Assembly (NCBI GenBank): GCA_933228895.1
Contig: OW121852.1
Coordinates: forward strand, 106,661,544 to 106,725,543
Direction of reading: 5' to 3'
DNA length: 64,000 bases
Origin: Platycnemis pennipes
Lineage: Eukaryota; Arthropoda; Insecta; Odonata; Platycnemididae
Shown here piece by piece: positions 46,241-57,504 of this stretch (its first letter is position 1; the number at the start of each line of letters is the position of its first letter). The notes beneath the pieces were generated by a model. It was not told where the DNA came from. It searched no databases and was given only the letters and a program-made list of their open reading frames with translations. Position numbers and translations under genes: made by a program.

Positions 46241-49200
46241 AGATACCTTTATTTGACATTTCTTGCAAATCACAGTTGTAGGCAAATGTTAGTTACACAC
46301 TCCCAAATAAGAATGGCCTTATAGCACCAAGTTTTCATTGAATCATCCATAGAACGTCAATGCTCTTGCTACATCACCTGCAAGAAATAATCACAGTTTC
46401 TAACTTGTCTCCCACAATGCATATAAAAAAACACCTAAAAAAACTCACACAGGGAAAGCCACCACACACTTTCTTCTTCTAGTTCATTTGAAACCTTTCT
46501 GCTTCTCTCTACACATTCATGTTTTACCCTATATCTTAGGCCTAAATGTACTTCCTCGAAAAAAGCATCAACATTTCCAATAATCCAAGTTCACTTCGAT
46601 GAACTTCTCTTAGGAGTGGAAATAGGTTCTTTTCTTTTAGATAGGAGCAGACAGCAAAAAGCAGCAAAACGATATGCAGTACAATTAGTTGGTTCTGTTA
46701 TGATTCAAATCCTTGAATATATATATATGCACAGCTTTTACAAGAAACACATTGAACTGAACTCTTATATGACAATATGGCACACAAGTGGAAATGCTTT
46801 TACAAAATCAATGTACATGGTGCATGTATTTTAAAGCCACACAATAAAACACTCCACCAATAAATAAACAATTTTCTCAGGAGAAAACCAGTTATCTTTC
46901 GCTACGTAACTCTTTTCTTCAGTGTTGATATGTCTTGTAACAGCATTACCAAATCCTTATGAAACTCAAAACATAACTGCTTTTAATTGCATTCAGTCCG
47001 TTAGTTTCCCACAATGTATGCATATACAAATACTTCCATGGACATAGCTTCCATTAGAGTTTAGTAGGTAAGCCTTTTATTCAGTAGGAATATTATTTGT
47101 CGCTGTTCACTTTTTAAAGTGCCTCACACAAAGTCAGCACTAAGTTCTTGTTAGGAGTCACTTGAAAACTATAACAAGCCTCTATATATGGAGATGCAAC
47201 TTCCTTAATATTTTTATTTCATATAATGGAGTCCAGCATTGATTTATGGATCATTCCACCTTCAATTTTACTTTTCCTCACAAAAGGCACAATCTACTCT
47301 CAAAATACTTGTCCTTTAGTTCAGTACGTTGCAGCAGAATTGATGAAAGCATCTTGTGAAAGACCAACATTGCAGAGTGCACCGACAGCACTGTGTATTC
47401 AAAACATTCAACTCTTTAGTACTTGTAGCAGCACAGAACAAATGTAATATGGTTAAAAAATTTTGCCTGCAATGAGGAAGAATGTTCACAGGAAGCTGAA
47501 TCATTCAATGATGCTTTTTTGTATTTAAAATGTAGCTCCAAATTCTTCCAATAATTTTGTTTGACATCCATTCAGAGGAACCTATGTACAAATGAGAAAA
47601 GGAAAACTAAGTAGGTTTAATGTTTGTTACCTAGGTATGGTAGTATTCTACTTTTAAAAACATTAATTCACTGACAATAGTCACATAAATACACCAATTT
47701 TCAAGTACGAGTAATTTAAAATACCACTTTAGAAAGTGGAAAAAACAAAAGTATTGGAGAGAAAAGGACATTGTTAAGTATATCCAGTGATGCAGAAAAT
47801 CCAGTGATGCAAACTGTATTTTTTCAACTCAGAACAAGAGACGAGGTGAGTAACAGAAACATTTGAATTAACTAAAATTTCTTTATGTACATAACATAGT
47901 ATACAATGAGAATCTCTATTCACTTGGGTCCATGGAATCTGTGAGAATAGTTGATAATTTTTTTCAGTATCACACCTCTCAAAATGTATTTTGATTTTTT
48001 TTGGGAAAACCACCTCCTGGCAAGTTATGGCACAGTTTATTTGATTACAAAAGAACCCACATTGTCCTTTCTCTCAAATAACTACCTCCCACTTGTATAT
48101 CATGTTAATTCACAGACTGAACTCATAATTAGTGAGGCATTATTCATTAAAACGAGCCTCAATAAATCATCCTTTCCACATTCATATAACACTTTTTAAA
48201 ACTTTCTAACAGGTCAAATATGCACAAATAACCAAATAACCTGGTTTTATCAGCCTACAGACAACAGGTGATTATTGAATAAACAAAAATTGATAATCTT
48301 TGGTAGTATAATTATGCGAGTCAGCAGACAAGGGCTGATAATCCTGAGTCCTGACCCTTTTTCCACATTTTATGAAAGTATCAAAAATATTAAAGCCTAC
48401 TCATATTGTAAAATGTATCACTCCCTTCCTTGGAGCCTCTTGTTCACTCTCACATGACTGCAACAAGTATTACAATTAACCAGATTCAGAATACGCATAG
48501 CTGCTGCAGTAATCAGGGAGTCCAATCGAGGCATTCTTTTACGATGTCTGTCACATTATCCCATTATCAGCAATGTTAATCGAGATCAACACCTTAGGAA
48601 TGGTTCTCCCACATGATACCAAACCTAAGGTTCAGTAAGGGATGCAACTGGAAATCATTTGTAATGGGATGTTAGGTGCCAATGCCTGGAGAACCCTTGC
48701 ATAATGAAAGGCATTTCACGTTAGCAATGTTGACCAGACTGAAAGAAATCCTATGGGCCAACTTAAAAAATATCTCCCCCCATAATTAATTCAACATGAA
48801 TGCTCTGAAATTGGTTGTGGACAAACAAGCGTACATGTAGTTCATCCCAGTTAAGTTCCTAGAAACAAATGATGATTGAATGTAGTCTTGTACTTAGATT
48901 CCTTCAAAAATCATTGTTGATCCATTTCCAGTAACTATTCCAATGCATGCAATCATGAGGTATAGTTTCTCAAAAATGTTGTTTGATTTTATGGACAGTG
49001 ATGGGAGAATTGCTCTTGACTCTTCAATGTTTTACCCCGCTTTTCATTTGCAAGCAGGTAACAAAAGACACATTAGGGTTTAACTAATCTCACTGTTTTT
49101 ATCAATTTATGCACAGCCATTGGGTCTTTCTTTGCCTGCAAAGGACCACAGCTGGCATGAGTATGCAATCAGTTGCATTACTTTAAGGTATGGGTGGCTG

Positions 49201-50103
49201 ATTCTACCAAAAATGTTATATGCATTCAGTTCACATCCACATCAAGTCTATCAGGACAGAACCCAACACAGCATATTAAAATCAGTTGCTGCCAAGTACA
49301 ACAGGAAACTCAAAATACAGCTACACTGCCTAATTGATTTTTCTCAGGTTTTAGCATCATAATGTTCATTGAATGTGATATCATCCACCTTCACTCTGCA
49401 CTGAACAAAATACATGACCGCACAAACGCTCATGCTATCAAAAGAATGTATTCGCTCCCCCAAACCCATCTTTCAATACAATTTGTACCCAGGTGCAATT
49501 GAGAGCAAGAAAGGCTCCTTGAGAACATCCTTTTCTTGTTCATTGAGTAAAGTAGAGAATAATTTCTTTGAGAAGGGCTTGGATCTAAGGGGGAGGTTAC
49601 TGGGGGATTACAAATGAGAAGGTAGTTAAAAAAAAGGGTAAATGAGCAGGTTGGAGCATTGTTTCATACTCCTTCTTTACAGTAACACAGCAGAATATCT
49701 TCATCCACTAGCATGATCAAATGTCTCAAATTAGACAAGTCATGCCTCACCCTACAACTCTCTCAAGACTTGCGCAGCTTGCAGTTGGGATTGGGGGAAA
49801 GCAAAGTACTTTCAAGTGATAAAGGTCTCCTCATTGCATTGACACATTCACACCCAGATGCACTCAAAGCACTATCATCCAATAAATGCAGCTGTTTTCC
49901 TGTAGCACTATGCGGCAGCCCGATAACCATCCACGTTTCGTGGAGAGGAGGGACCGACTTTCTCACCACCAAGTCCATTTCAGCTCTCGCCGACTCAACT
50001 GATGCACCGAGGCACTTACACTTGGTAAATGACCATTTTGTGCTCAGTTCGCTTCCTTTGCCCTTCCTCTCCCACTCACCTCCCCTCATATCCTTGGCTT
50101 ATT
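46240..50103 (-). other. Probable long 3'UTR / 3' flank of the ZNRF gene
   Basis: Downstream (leftward) of the ZNRF stop, about 3.9 kb of mainly unique A/T-rich DNA contains no recognisable transposon. The open frames here (for example 181 codons at 49713-50258 plus and 108 codons at 49763-50089 minus) show no known domain. A minus-strand AATAAA is present at 46253-46248 as one candidate end; nearer signals cannot be excluded. An unusually clean stretch in a repeat-laden window suggests transcribed, constrained DNA, which is an inference. Confidence 0.35.
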
Positions 50104-53100
50104 TTAATCTCCTGGGTGCTCAGGACAGGATCGATTCACCTCAAACCATCGGTCTATACATCTGCAACAAAGTAAAAACAAAATTAGCGATCTACACACA
50201 CCTTTCCTTGAATTATTCAATTCAACTCCAACAAAGTCACCCCAATTTGAGATCTTGAATATGAAAAAGAAGGCTAAAGTGGTTCAAGCATGATTTAGTT
50301 TTGGAAACCTTTGTATCATAAAAGAATAGTCTCTTGAGTGCCTCTCATGATAAATTTTGTTTTTCTTCTTTTACAATGAAACTCTTTGATCTTTCTGCAC
50401 AAAATGCAGACCTAAAATAGTTTTGGCTCCTGACACCAAGCCATTTTCAAGTTTTTCAAGTTGAAAAAGACACCAGGTTAGCCCAAATTAAAAACTCAGT
50501 GAAAGAAAAGAACCAAGAGCTTAACTGAAAATAGAAAATGTTGCAAGTTATAAACAGAATGTTGTACAGGAATGAATTCCAAGTGAATTATTCCATAATC
50601 CTTAATAATTCTAAGAGAATGCAGTACAAAATTAATTGATAAATACATATTTATTTAAGTAAAAAATTTAACCAAAACTGCTACTTTCTATTTGAATCAC
50701 AATGGATTTGACTGCTCTACCTTCAATAGATATTATAAAATATGAGGGAAAAATATCTCTAATCACATCCTAGGTACAGTTATAAGTACATATTCTCAAT
50801 ATCAAAGTAAAGTATGAGTGATGGAAATTTCCCTTTGGTACTCATCATCAGCCAACAATCCTTAGATTGGTTTGATGCAGCCCTCAGTTTGATTCAGCTA
50901 GACTCTTCACATTTATGAAATTCTTCTTTTTTAAACTACTAATGGTATACCATTGAAAAAACTAGTATGTAAAATAATGAGACCACAGTATGGGAGAAAT
51001 ATCCTTGACATTATTTGAAGTAAAATTATTCATTCATACTTGAAAATGAAAAAAAATCAAGATCAGAATACAGTAACTGATAAATAATAAAGTAATAAAA
51101 ATAAGTAAAATCCATAACAAAACTGATAAAGCCAACTGAACTTTTAGGAATTGAGTTGAAGGCCTTTGAAAGCTAAAGGAAGTACAAATACAGCAGAAGA
51201 TACAGCACAAAGTGTTCAGAGTTGGTGTAGATACAGGATAATAATTAGTTTTTACAATGTCTAAAAGCAGTTCATACATGTGTCAGTAGGGTGTAAAGTG
51301 AGTGTATAATCCACTCTATGTCCACTAAGAACCCGATAACACTAGTGTATGGTCAAATTAGGTATTAATTGAAAAAATGTATTATTTACGTAATTTACCC
51401 AATTAGTATGTAAGATAGGTAAAATGTATCCTGGCTAAACATATTAAAAATATTTGTAACCAGGGATGGTAGTTCAACAAAACTGTGATGGAAAAAAAAT
51501 GTTCCCATGTAGCACAGATGGTTGGGCCAACGTTGGGAGACGGTGTCATTCACACCGTTATTTATGATCTGTTGGGCCAACGTTGGGAGATGGTGTAAGG
51601 GGACTGCCAATTTACAGTACAGCTAAGCTGGATATTATCTCACTTGGCACATTCTCAGCTACATGGCGTTTGTTATCCAAGAGTTTTAGCCTAGATGTAG
51701 TGAATCCATACGGAAAAACTCAAAAAAATGACCCTTTAAGTACTAATTTTTTCATGCACCTATTTGCACGTTTCTCTTCATCCATCTTATATTACTGGAT
51801 TTTACACATCCATTGCATAGCTTTCCTCCCTTGTTGACCTAATATTCTACCATTTACCTGACCTCAGTTCCATTCAACGAACGTACTGTGCTTATGTTTT
51901 TCACTATCATCATTAGTACCCACATAGCACAAAATATCTACTAGATATCTACAGTACATCTTCAACGTCTTAAATACATTAAATGTTTACAAGATTTCTA
52001 GAAAATATCTTAGACGCCTCCGAGATCTGAAAATTATATTTTTTATTCATCTCATATGGATTCAAATGTCATATACATCTCATATCCATTCAAATGGATA
52101 TCCATGAATGGATGATTTTTCTTAGTCCCTTGTAGACGGTATCGGACTTAGAGAAAATACGGGTGTGCTCGCCGGAAAATCTAAGGCCAGGAAGATCGGT
52201 GAGAGTGAAAGTATTTCTGAAATGTGGTTTTAAATGAGATTCATGATCTTCAAGAGCAAGTGAACATTGGTCCATGGATCGGATGATTTTTCTCAGTCCC
52301 TCATAGACGGTATCGGACTTGGAGAAAATACAGGTGGGCTCGCCGGGAACCAGGTTCTCAGCATTATGGAGGAAACTCTTATTTATCTCTCCTGGAGTTG
52401 AAAGAATATCTGTTACGTATATTTTTAATGGTCATGCTTATTTTTAACCACAAAATGTTTATCAGGGAAATGTTTTAATGGCAAAAATTATCTGTGTCAA
52501 TCATTTAGTAAAGTTAATAATCACAAACGACTTAATGCCAGCCAGCAGCTGTCTATATATGACCTTCCAGTCTCCTGCCTGTATTGGAAAATGTGTCGGG
52601 TCATATATCACAGGATGATAGGATGTACAGCTGTGTTGATAGGTAGGCGTATGTGAAGTTGCAAGATACAATGTGATGATTCAGTAAGTGAGAGCCTCAT
52701 TCATTTCCATTTATTTCAATTTTGTTCCGTTGGGGAACAGTTGGGCCAACAGTTGGGGAACAGTTGGGCCATTACAGTTGGATAACGGTTGGCCAACCGT
52801 TGCACCTATCATTCCCCAATGTTGGCCAAACCATCTGTGCTACATGAGTTGAGAGAGATATACTTGCCCAAATTATTACTTCATTGAGTTTCTTCCAGAA
52901 TAAGTATTTACCCACAGCTTGTTTTAATATAAAAATATGCTATTGTATTAATTATATGCCACAAATTGATTTAATATTGGTATTTACACAAGTTTTAGTG
53001 GTGGCCCTACTAACATCCTCAGAAAAGAGCCACAAGACAATATAAAGAATGATAGAGCTCATGGCTAACAAATTATTTTAGTTACCAAAATTACATCAAT

Positions 53101-53379
53101 TAATATTAAAATAAACAACAGGACAGGCGAAGCAATGTAATTTCAATTCACAGAATTCTAAAAACACGACTGAAGAATAGACTGATAAACATTACTCCTT
53201 AATTAGAATTAAAATTGCATTTAAAAGGAAATTTCTTTATTTTCACGGATGACTATATATTTTTAGTACAAACCCTTTGTGATAGATGCAAAGGCAAGGA
53301 AGCCTGGCAATTGTATCACCCTGCAACAGGTCCTCCAGGCAGATAACACATTCTCCCTTGTTCTCTCCTAGCACATCCT
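50104..53379 (-). CDS. ZNRF2: ZNRF1/2-type RING E3 ubiquitin ligase, two 3'-terminal exons (partial)
   Basis: ZNRF1/2 are membrane-associated (N-myristoylated) E3 ubiquitin ligases of endosomes, lysosomes and synapses. RING exon 53379-53274 (106 nt, acceptor CTCTACAG, donor GG|GTTTGT) reads DVLGENKGECVICLEDLLQG, then DTIARLPCLCIYHKG. The final exon 50161-50104 (acceptor TTTGTTGCAG) reads CIDRWFEVNRSCPEHPGD and stops. The phase (2 nt + 1 nt = Gly) fits exactly. The RING uses C-x2-C, C-L-C-x2-H-x2-C and C-P-E-H, the family's unusual pattern, and CPEHP-D is its known C-terminus. The N-terminal zinc finger exon (expected CPVCSKF-like) and the myristoylated start were sought up to 64000 and not found, so upstream introns exceed 10 kb or the 5' part is outside. 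The exon begins with 2 nt of a split codon. ZNRF1 versus ZNRF2 cannot be decided. Confidence 0.92.
50841..50910 (-). repeat. Non-LTR family R 3' tail fragment, copy 6
   Basis: TCATCATCAGCCAACAATCC then TTGGTTTGATGCAGCCCTCA matches the extreme 3' end (reverse orientation) of the copies at 24957 and 32957; only about 70 bp remain. In the last intron-exon neighbourhood of ZNRF. Confidence 0.8.
51506..52846. mobile_element. 1.34-kb inverted-repeat DNA element in the last ZNRF intron
   Basis: The ends CATGTAGCACAGATGGTTGG and the reverse complement of the right end CATGTAGCACAGATGGTTTG match over more than 30 bp. Sub-terminal GTTGGGCCAAC-type words are repeated many times at both ends (51530, 51570, 52735-52825). 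No simple target duplication is visible outside; a palindromic CATG duplication would be hidden in the ends. The inside encodes an in-frame 57-residue repeat on the minus strand (separate entry). Superfamily not assigned. Confidence 0.8.
52110..52345 (-). repeat. 171-bp period in-frame duplication, minus-strand reading frame
   Basis: 52110-52175 and 52281-52345 are close copies (GATGATTTTTCT-AGTCCCT, AGACGGTATCGGACTT). 171 bp is 57 codons and the minus-strand frame is open across both, giving IFSKSDTVYEGLRKIIRS and, 57 residues later, IFSKSDTVYKGLRKIIHS. No family recognised; it may be a piece of the element's own or a captured gene. Confidence 0.7.
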
Positions 53380-53639
53380 CTGTAGAGTTCCAGTAACATC
53401 AGCACATGTAAAATAAAAGTGAAAGTCGATAAATTATAATTAGTATTAACAGGTAAATTATTAATCAGTGAAAAGTTGAGACAAAGCATTTGAAATGTGG
53501 TGCTATAAAAGAATAATGAAGGTAAATTGATCAAGTTACATAGTTACTACGAAAAAGTTAATGAATGGGATGAAAGAGGTCTTCCGAAAACTTTGAAAAG
53601 ACAAAAAAGAAGACCTAAGACATCTTTATCTTCTTGATC

Positions 53640-53790
53640 TTGAGACATGATGGACTGATGAAGAGAGTCGCCGGCGGAAAAGAGAACGGGAAAAATGGCG
53701 ATAAGAGAACGTCGTGTACGAAATATGGAACAAAGTGAAGGCTGCGTCTTCCGAGTTTCACCGCAACGTTGGCTTGATGCCGAGTTTTGG
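53640..53790 (+). pseudogene. Non-LTR family R C-terminal scrap, copy 7, split by a hAT insertion
   Basis: RHDGLMKRVAGGKENGKNGD then a degraded continuation, equivalent to RHDGLMKTI-x-GNVN in the other copies. The hAT element at 53804 is inserted shortly after. Confidence 0.6.
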
Positions 53791-53803
53791 CCGTCGTTAT
53801 GAG

Positions 53804-55582
53804 TAGAGCGCGGAAAAAAGTCTTCAATTTTGCAAAAAAAGTCGCCTAAAAAGTCACCAATATTTCTGAAAAAAGTCTCTCAAAAGTCTGAGTTATTTCC
53901 GTGAGAAAGTTGCTGAATTTAACTGAATTGCTGGAGAAAAGAGCCTACTAGAGATGCTAGTCTAGGCATTAGGGGATTTTACTTGGAAAAATTAGAGGTA
54001 GTTCTGGAAATTGATTTATCCTATGCTTTTTGGGTCGCTGAATCCGAATTTCTAACTTCCCACCAATAATTCCCCCCGCAACCCCCCCAAATTTTGAAAA
54101 TAACACTCCAAAAATTGCTTTTTTAGTTTTTAAATCATTTAGTTTTGATTTTGGGAAAAACTAATCAGATAATCGGAAAGTAGACAATATAAGCAACAAA
54201 AAAGGTATTCTTAACATTTTGACGTAGGACGAACAGGGGGGGCGCCAGCGCGCCCTGAAACATGCGCCTCGGCGTCGCGGGGCTGTATGCTCCAAGTTAT
54301 GCTACCCCGCTTAGCCACTCACGTCGTTTATATTCGCTCTCCCGTCTCCCCATGGTTCATTTTCTTCGAAACTCACCCTCCCATCTCATTGTTCCTATAT
54401 TTCAATATCTGGAAGTCCCAAGCACCCTACCTCTTACTAAAAAGGCATTAGATGACAAAGAGGGTGGAAGTACACTCCATTGTAAAACCTTGGAAACAGC
54501 GTTTTTTCAGTCAAATTTAAAGGGGAAAATTTTATAATATACAATACAAAACAAGTTTTTACATAGGATCAATAATGTTATAAGGCAGTTGAAACATGAT
54601 ATAATAGTTCAAAACTTAGTTTCCTGCTCAAGAAAAACCGAAAATGAGAAAAAAGTACTTATTTGTTGTCCATTGTACAGGTCCTGTACCCCTATTTTTG
54701 GGGAAGCTGAGGACCTTTTTCTATTGTTTTTCGCGATAATTTTAAAATCTCCACTTGATCGCAGCCGAGGGTCCAGGTTCATCTACGCCATGCTTGCTTC
54801 GCTACAATGTAGGCTCATTTAATGATCATCTGCACACAATATGACGTGTTCACCTCGTCGGAAATTCTAGATGATCTTTCATATAATTGTATCATTTTTC
54901 CACTAATCTCCTAAACAAAAGGGGAGTGCTAGCATACAGTGTAGCGCTGTAGGCTTGTCAGCAGACCACCCGGGTTCAAATAAGCTGGTTCATAAATAGA
55001 TCAATGCATTCTTTCAGATCAATCTATCCCTTTGTGAAGTCTTTGGACACCCTCAGCAAAAAAACTCGAAGTGCGAGGTGGCCCAGGGAAAGGAACAATA
55101 TGTGAATTTGACATGCAAATGGATAAGAACGGGGTGAGCTCTACACTCACCTATCCAAACCAACCTTCGGGTTGAGGCAATTAGTGAGTGTGATTATTTC
55201 ATGAACGGTGGAGCAATAGAAAGAATTCATTGCCGTTTCCGGAGCTATTATTAAAATTTCGCATTAACAATTGTAAGGAGCTTACATTTTACAGTACATC
55301 TCTGCTACGTATAGTACCGCATGAAAAACACAGATGCGTCCAACACACAGTTGAACAAATGTGATCACAACAGCCAAATATTAACTTAGGCATGTGGTTT
55401 AAATAAAAAGGCCCATAAAAGTCTCTTTTAATCAGAAAAGTCCCGACACGCCAAAAAGTCCCAAGAAGTCTCTAAGAAAGTCATTAAAAATTGTTTTATT
55501 TGATGAGATTGATGAAGATTTGCATTTAAAACTACAAAGGCCCCACTTTTACAAAAAGTCAAAAGACTTTTTCCGCGCTCTA
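53804..55582. mobile_element. hAT-type non-autonomous DNA transposon, 1,779 bp, exact 8-bp target duplication
   Basis: Inverted ends TAGAGCGCGGAAAAAAGTCT and CTTTTTCCGCGCTCTA; flanking GTTATGAG at 53796-53803 and 55583-55590 is exact. AAAAAGTC words recur near both ends. No transposase frame; it carries a SINE (54930-55190). Confidence 0.93.
54930..55190 (+). mobile_element. tRNA-derived SINE, family 2, copy b (nested in the hAT element)
   Basis: The head has GTGTAGCGCTGTAGGCTTGT and a B-box-like GGGTTCAAAT; the tail GCGAGGTGGCCCAGGGAAAG, GGGGTGAGCTCTACACTCAC, ACCAACCTTCGGGTTGAGG matches 27170-27290. Nesting dates it as younger than the hAT insertion. Confidence 0.85.
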
Positions 55583-55599
55583 GTTATGAGTATAGGCTT

Positions 55600-57500
55600 T
55601 CATGTAGGCGAAGTGACTCTACTCTGATTAGCCGGTTGAGAACGTCTACATACTCGACCAATGAGCACACAGTAAGTATATGCTCACAAATATGGAGCAT
55701 ATATTAAAGAAAGTAAAGTAATATAATTATCCCAGCACGTAGAGGTTAACTGATAAAAGACCTGAGACGATAACTGCGGTGAAACGATTTTAAGAGCGAT
55801 TACAAGTGATTATGACTATTGAAACTGTGACGCGATATTCAAGTCCCAGCATTCCACAGCCATGGTGTGAAAAGCACCCTCTAGCGGTAAAAACGAGATA
55901 ACAAAGGAAACTGGAGGTTTGTGGGCACAGGTACAACCAAGGAGACTACTACATGTAATGCAGGAGACTACTTCAATGTAATATCCGTGGGTACAACATA
56001 GTGCAGGAAAAGTTTTTGCGGGAACGGGGACAGATACCTGACTCGCACTGTGGAGACCTCAAAACCGAGCTACCCGGGCGAGGGGCCGAACTTTTGACGT
56101 CGAATATTTGTCTTTCGCTTTTTTTTTTACTTATTCCAGCACGACCATCACAAATAAAAAACATTTCGCTGTGACTAAAAAAAATTGTTTTTTTGGATTA
56201 TTCATGCTGGTGGAACTGAGTCTGTAAACACTTAAAAATACAGGGTCATAATATATGAGCGTAATCCAAACTCGTTAGGCCTTAGGATTATGCACCGAAA
56301 GTGGGTAAAATCCTTGATGACTATAAATCAAGCAGAGACGAATGGATATCGTCGTTACAACTATATTTAATAAGATAGGATAAACAAATCAAGGCTTAAT
56401 GTGCCCTTCCAATTGTTTAAAAATTCCGTCAACTATATGCATTATTAATTTTAACTCAACACTGATATTTCCCTTAAAACAATCGAGAAGAAGAGACAAT
56501 TTTGTTCACCAGGCGAAGCGTTTAACAACCACATGTGGTGCAGCCATCTGTCCCTTAAGGATAGGTACGTGGGTATTGGAAAAAGGATAGGAATCAAGGG
56601 AATGACATAGTGGAGAAATAGCCGGCGGCGGCATTAACCCTGCCCTCCCGTAAGGCGACACAGGGGATACTCCAGTTTTCATCCCATCAGAAGCAGTACA
56701 GAACAAGAAGACTTCATATGGCACATGGGTTAAGCAGAGATCGGGATTGCAATGAAATGTACGGAACGGAATACTGGTGAAAAATCTCTGCTAATGCCAG
56801 GATTTGAACTCGTGCTCTGAACTAACTTGATATCCGGTACCTAGTAATTTTTACTATCAATTCCGACATGTTATCGTATTGGATAAAAATTCTTAGCTCC
56901 CTTCGCTGACGGCAGTCATAGAAATAGAATATAAATGGATCAACGGCTTAACTGACGGATTATGAACAAAAGCACCGCACAAAATGTCTTCCTTCCTTCG
57001 AAGGGAGCATTTTAGGTACCTCACTGAAGTATCTGCACACTGCTTACAATTCGCCACCAATCGAATTTCCAGTAGGTATCGTTCCAGGTGGTATTCAACT
57101 TCATTTCCAGATGTTTACATTTATTTGGAAAATTGCCACTTACGACTACTGAAACAGCGCAAATAGTTATACTTACGGCCCACGGAGTCAGTTCACTATT
57201 TGCATACTTTTGGGACGCAAAGTCAAAAAATCTATCGATACTCCAGACACTAAATTTTCATTCTGACGTTCGATTGGCTTATCGTTAATTTTTTATCAGC
57301 AAACAGTCTAATAAAGTATTATTGTATTATTGCGCCGCAACACTGGTCCGCCATGTTTAGTGGGCTCTGAAGTCACCTCCCATTCTCGACCATTTGTTGA
57401 TTTGGAGATAGTGTGACTTTGTAGCCTTGGCGTGCGACTGTTTTGATATTAATCCTGCTAACGTTATTGGGACGATTTTTTGTTGCTGTGTGAAATACAT
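55600..57500. other. Possible ZNRF intron / intergenic, nothing firmly assigned
   Basis: 56785-56820 (GCTAATGCCAGGATTTGAAC) looks like the reversed head of a tRNA-derived SINE. No conserved exon recognised on either strand, in particular no ZNRF N-terminal zinc finger. Confidence 0.4.
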
Positions 57501-57504
57501 TGCA

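Noticed and set aside
49713..50258. 181-codon plus-strand open frame
   Set aside because: It lies antisense to the ZNRF last exon and 3' flank, lacks any recognisable domain, and its length is plausible by chance.
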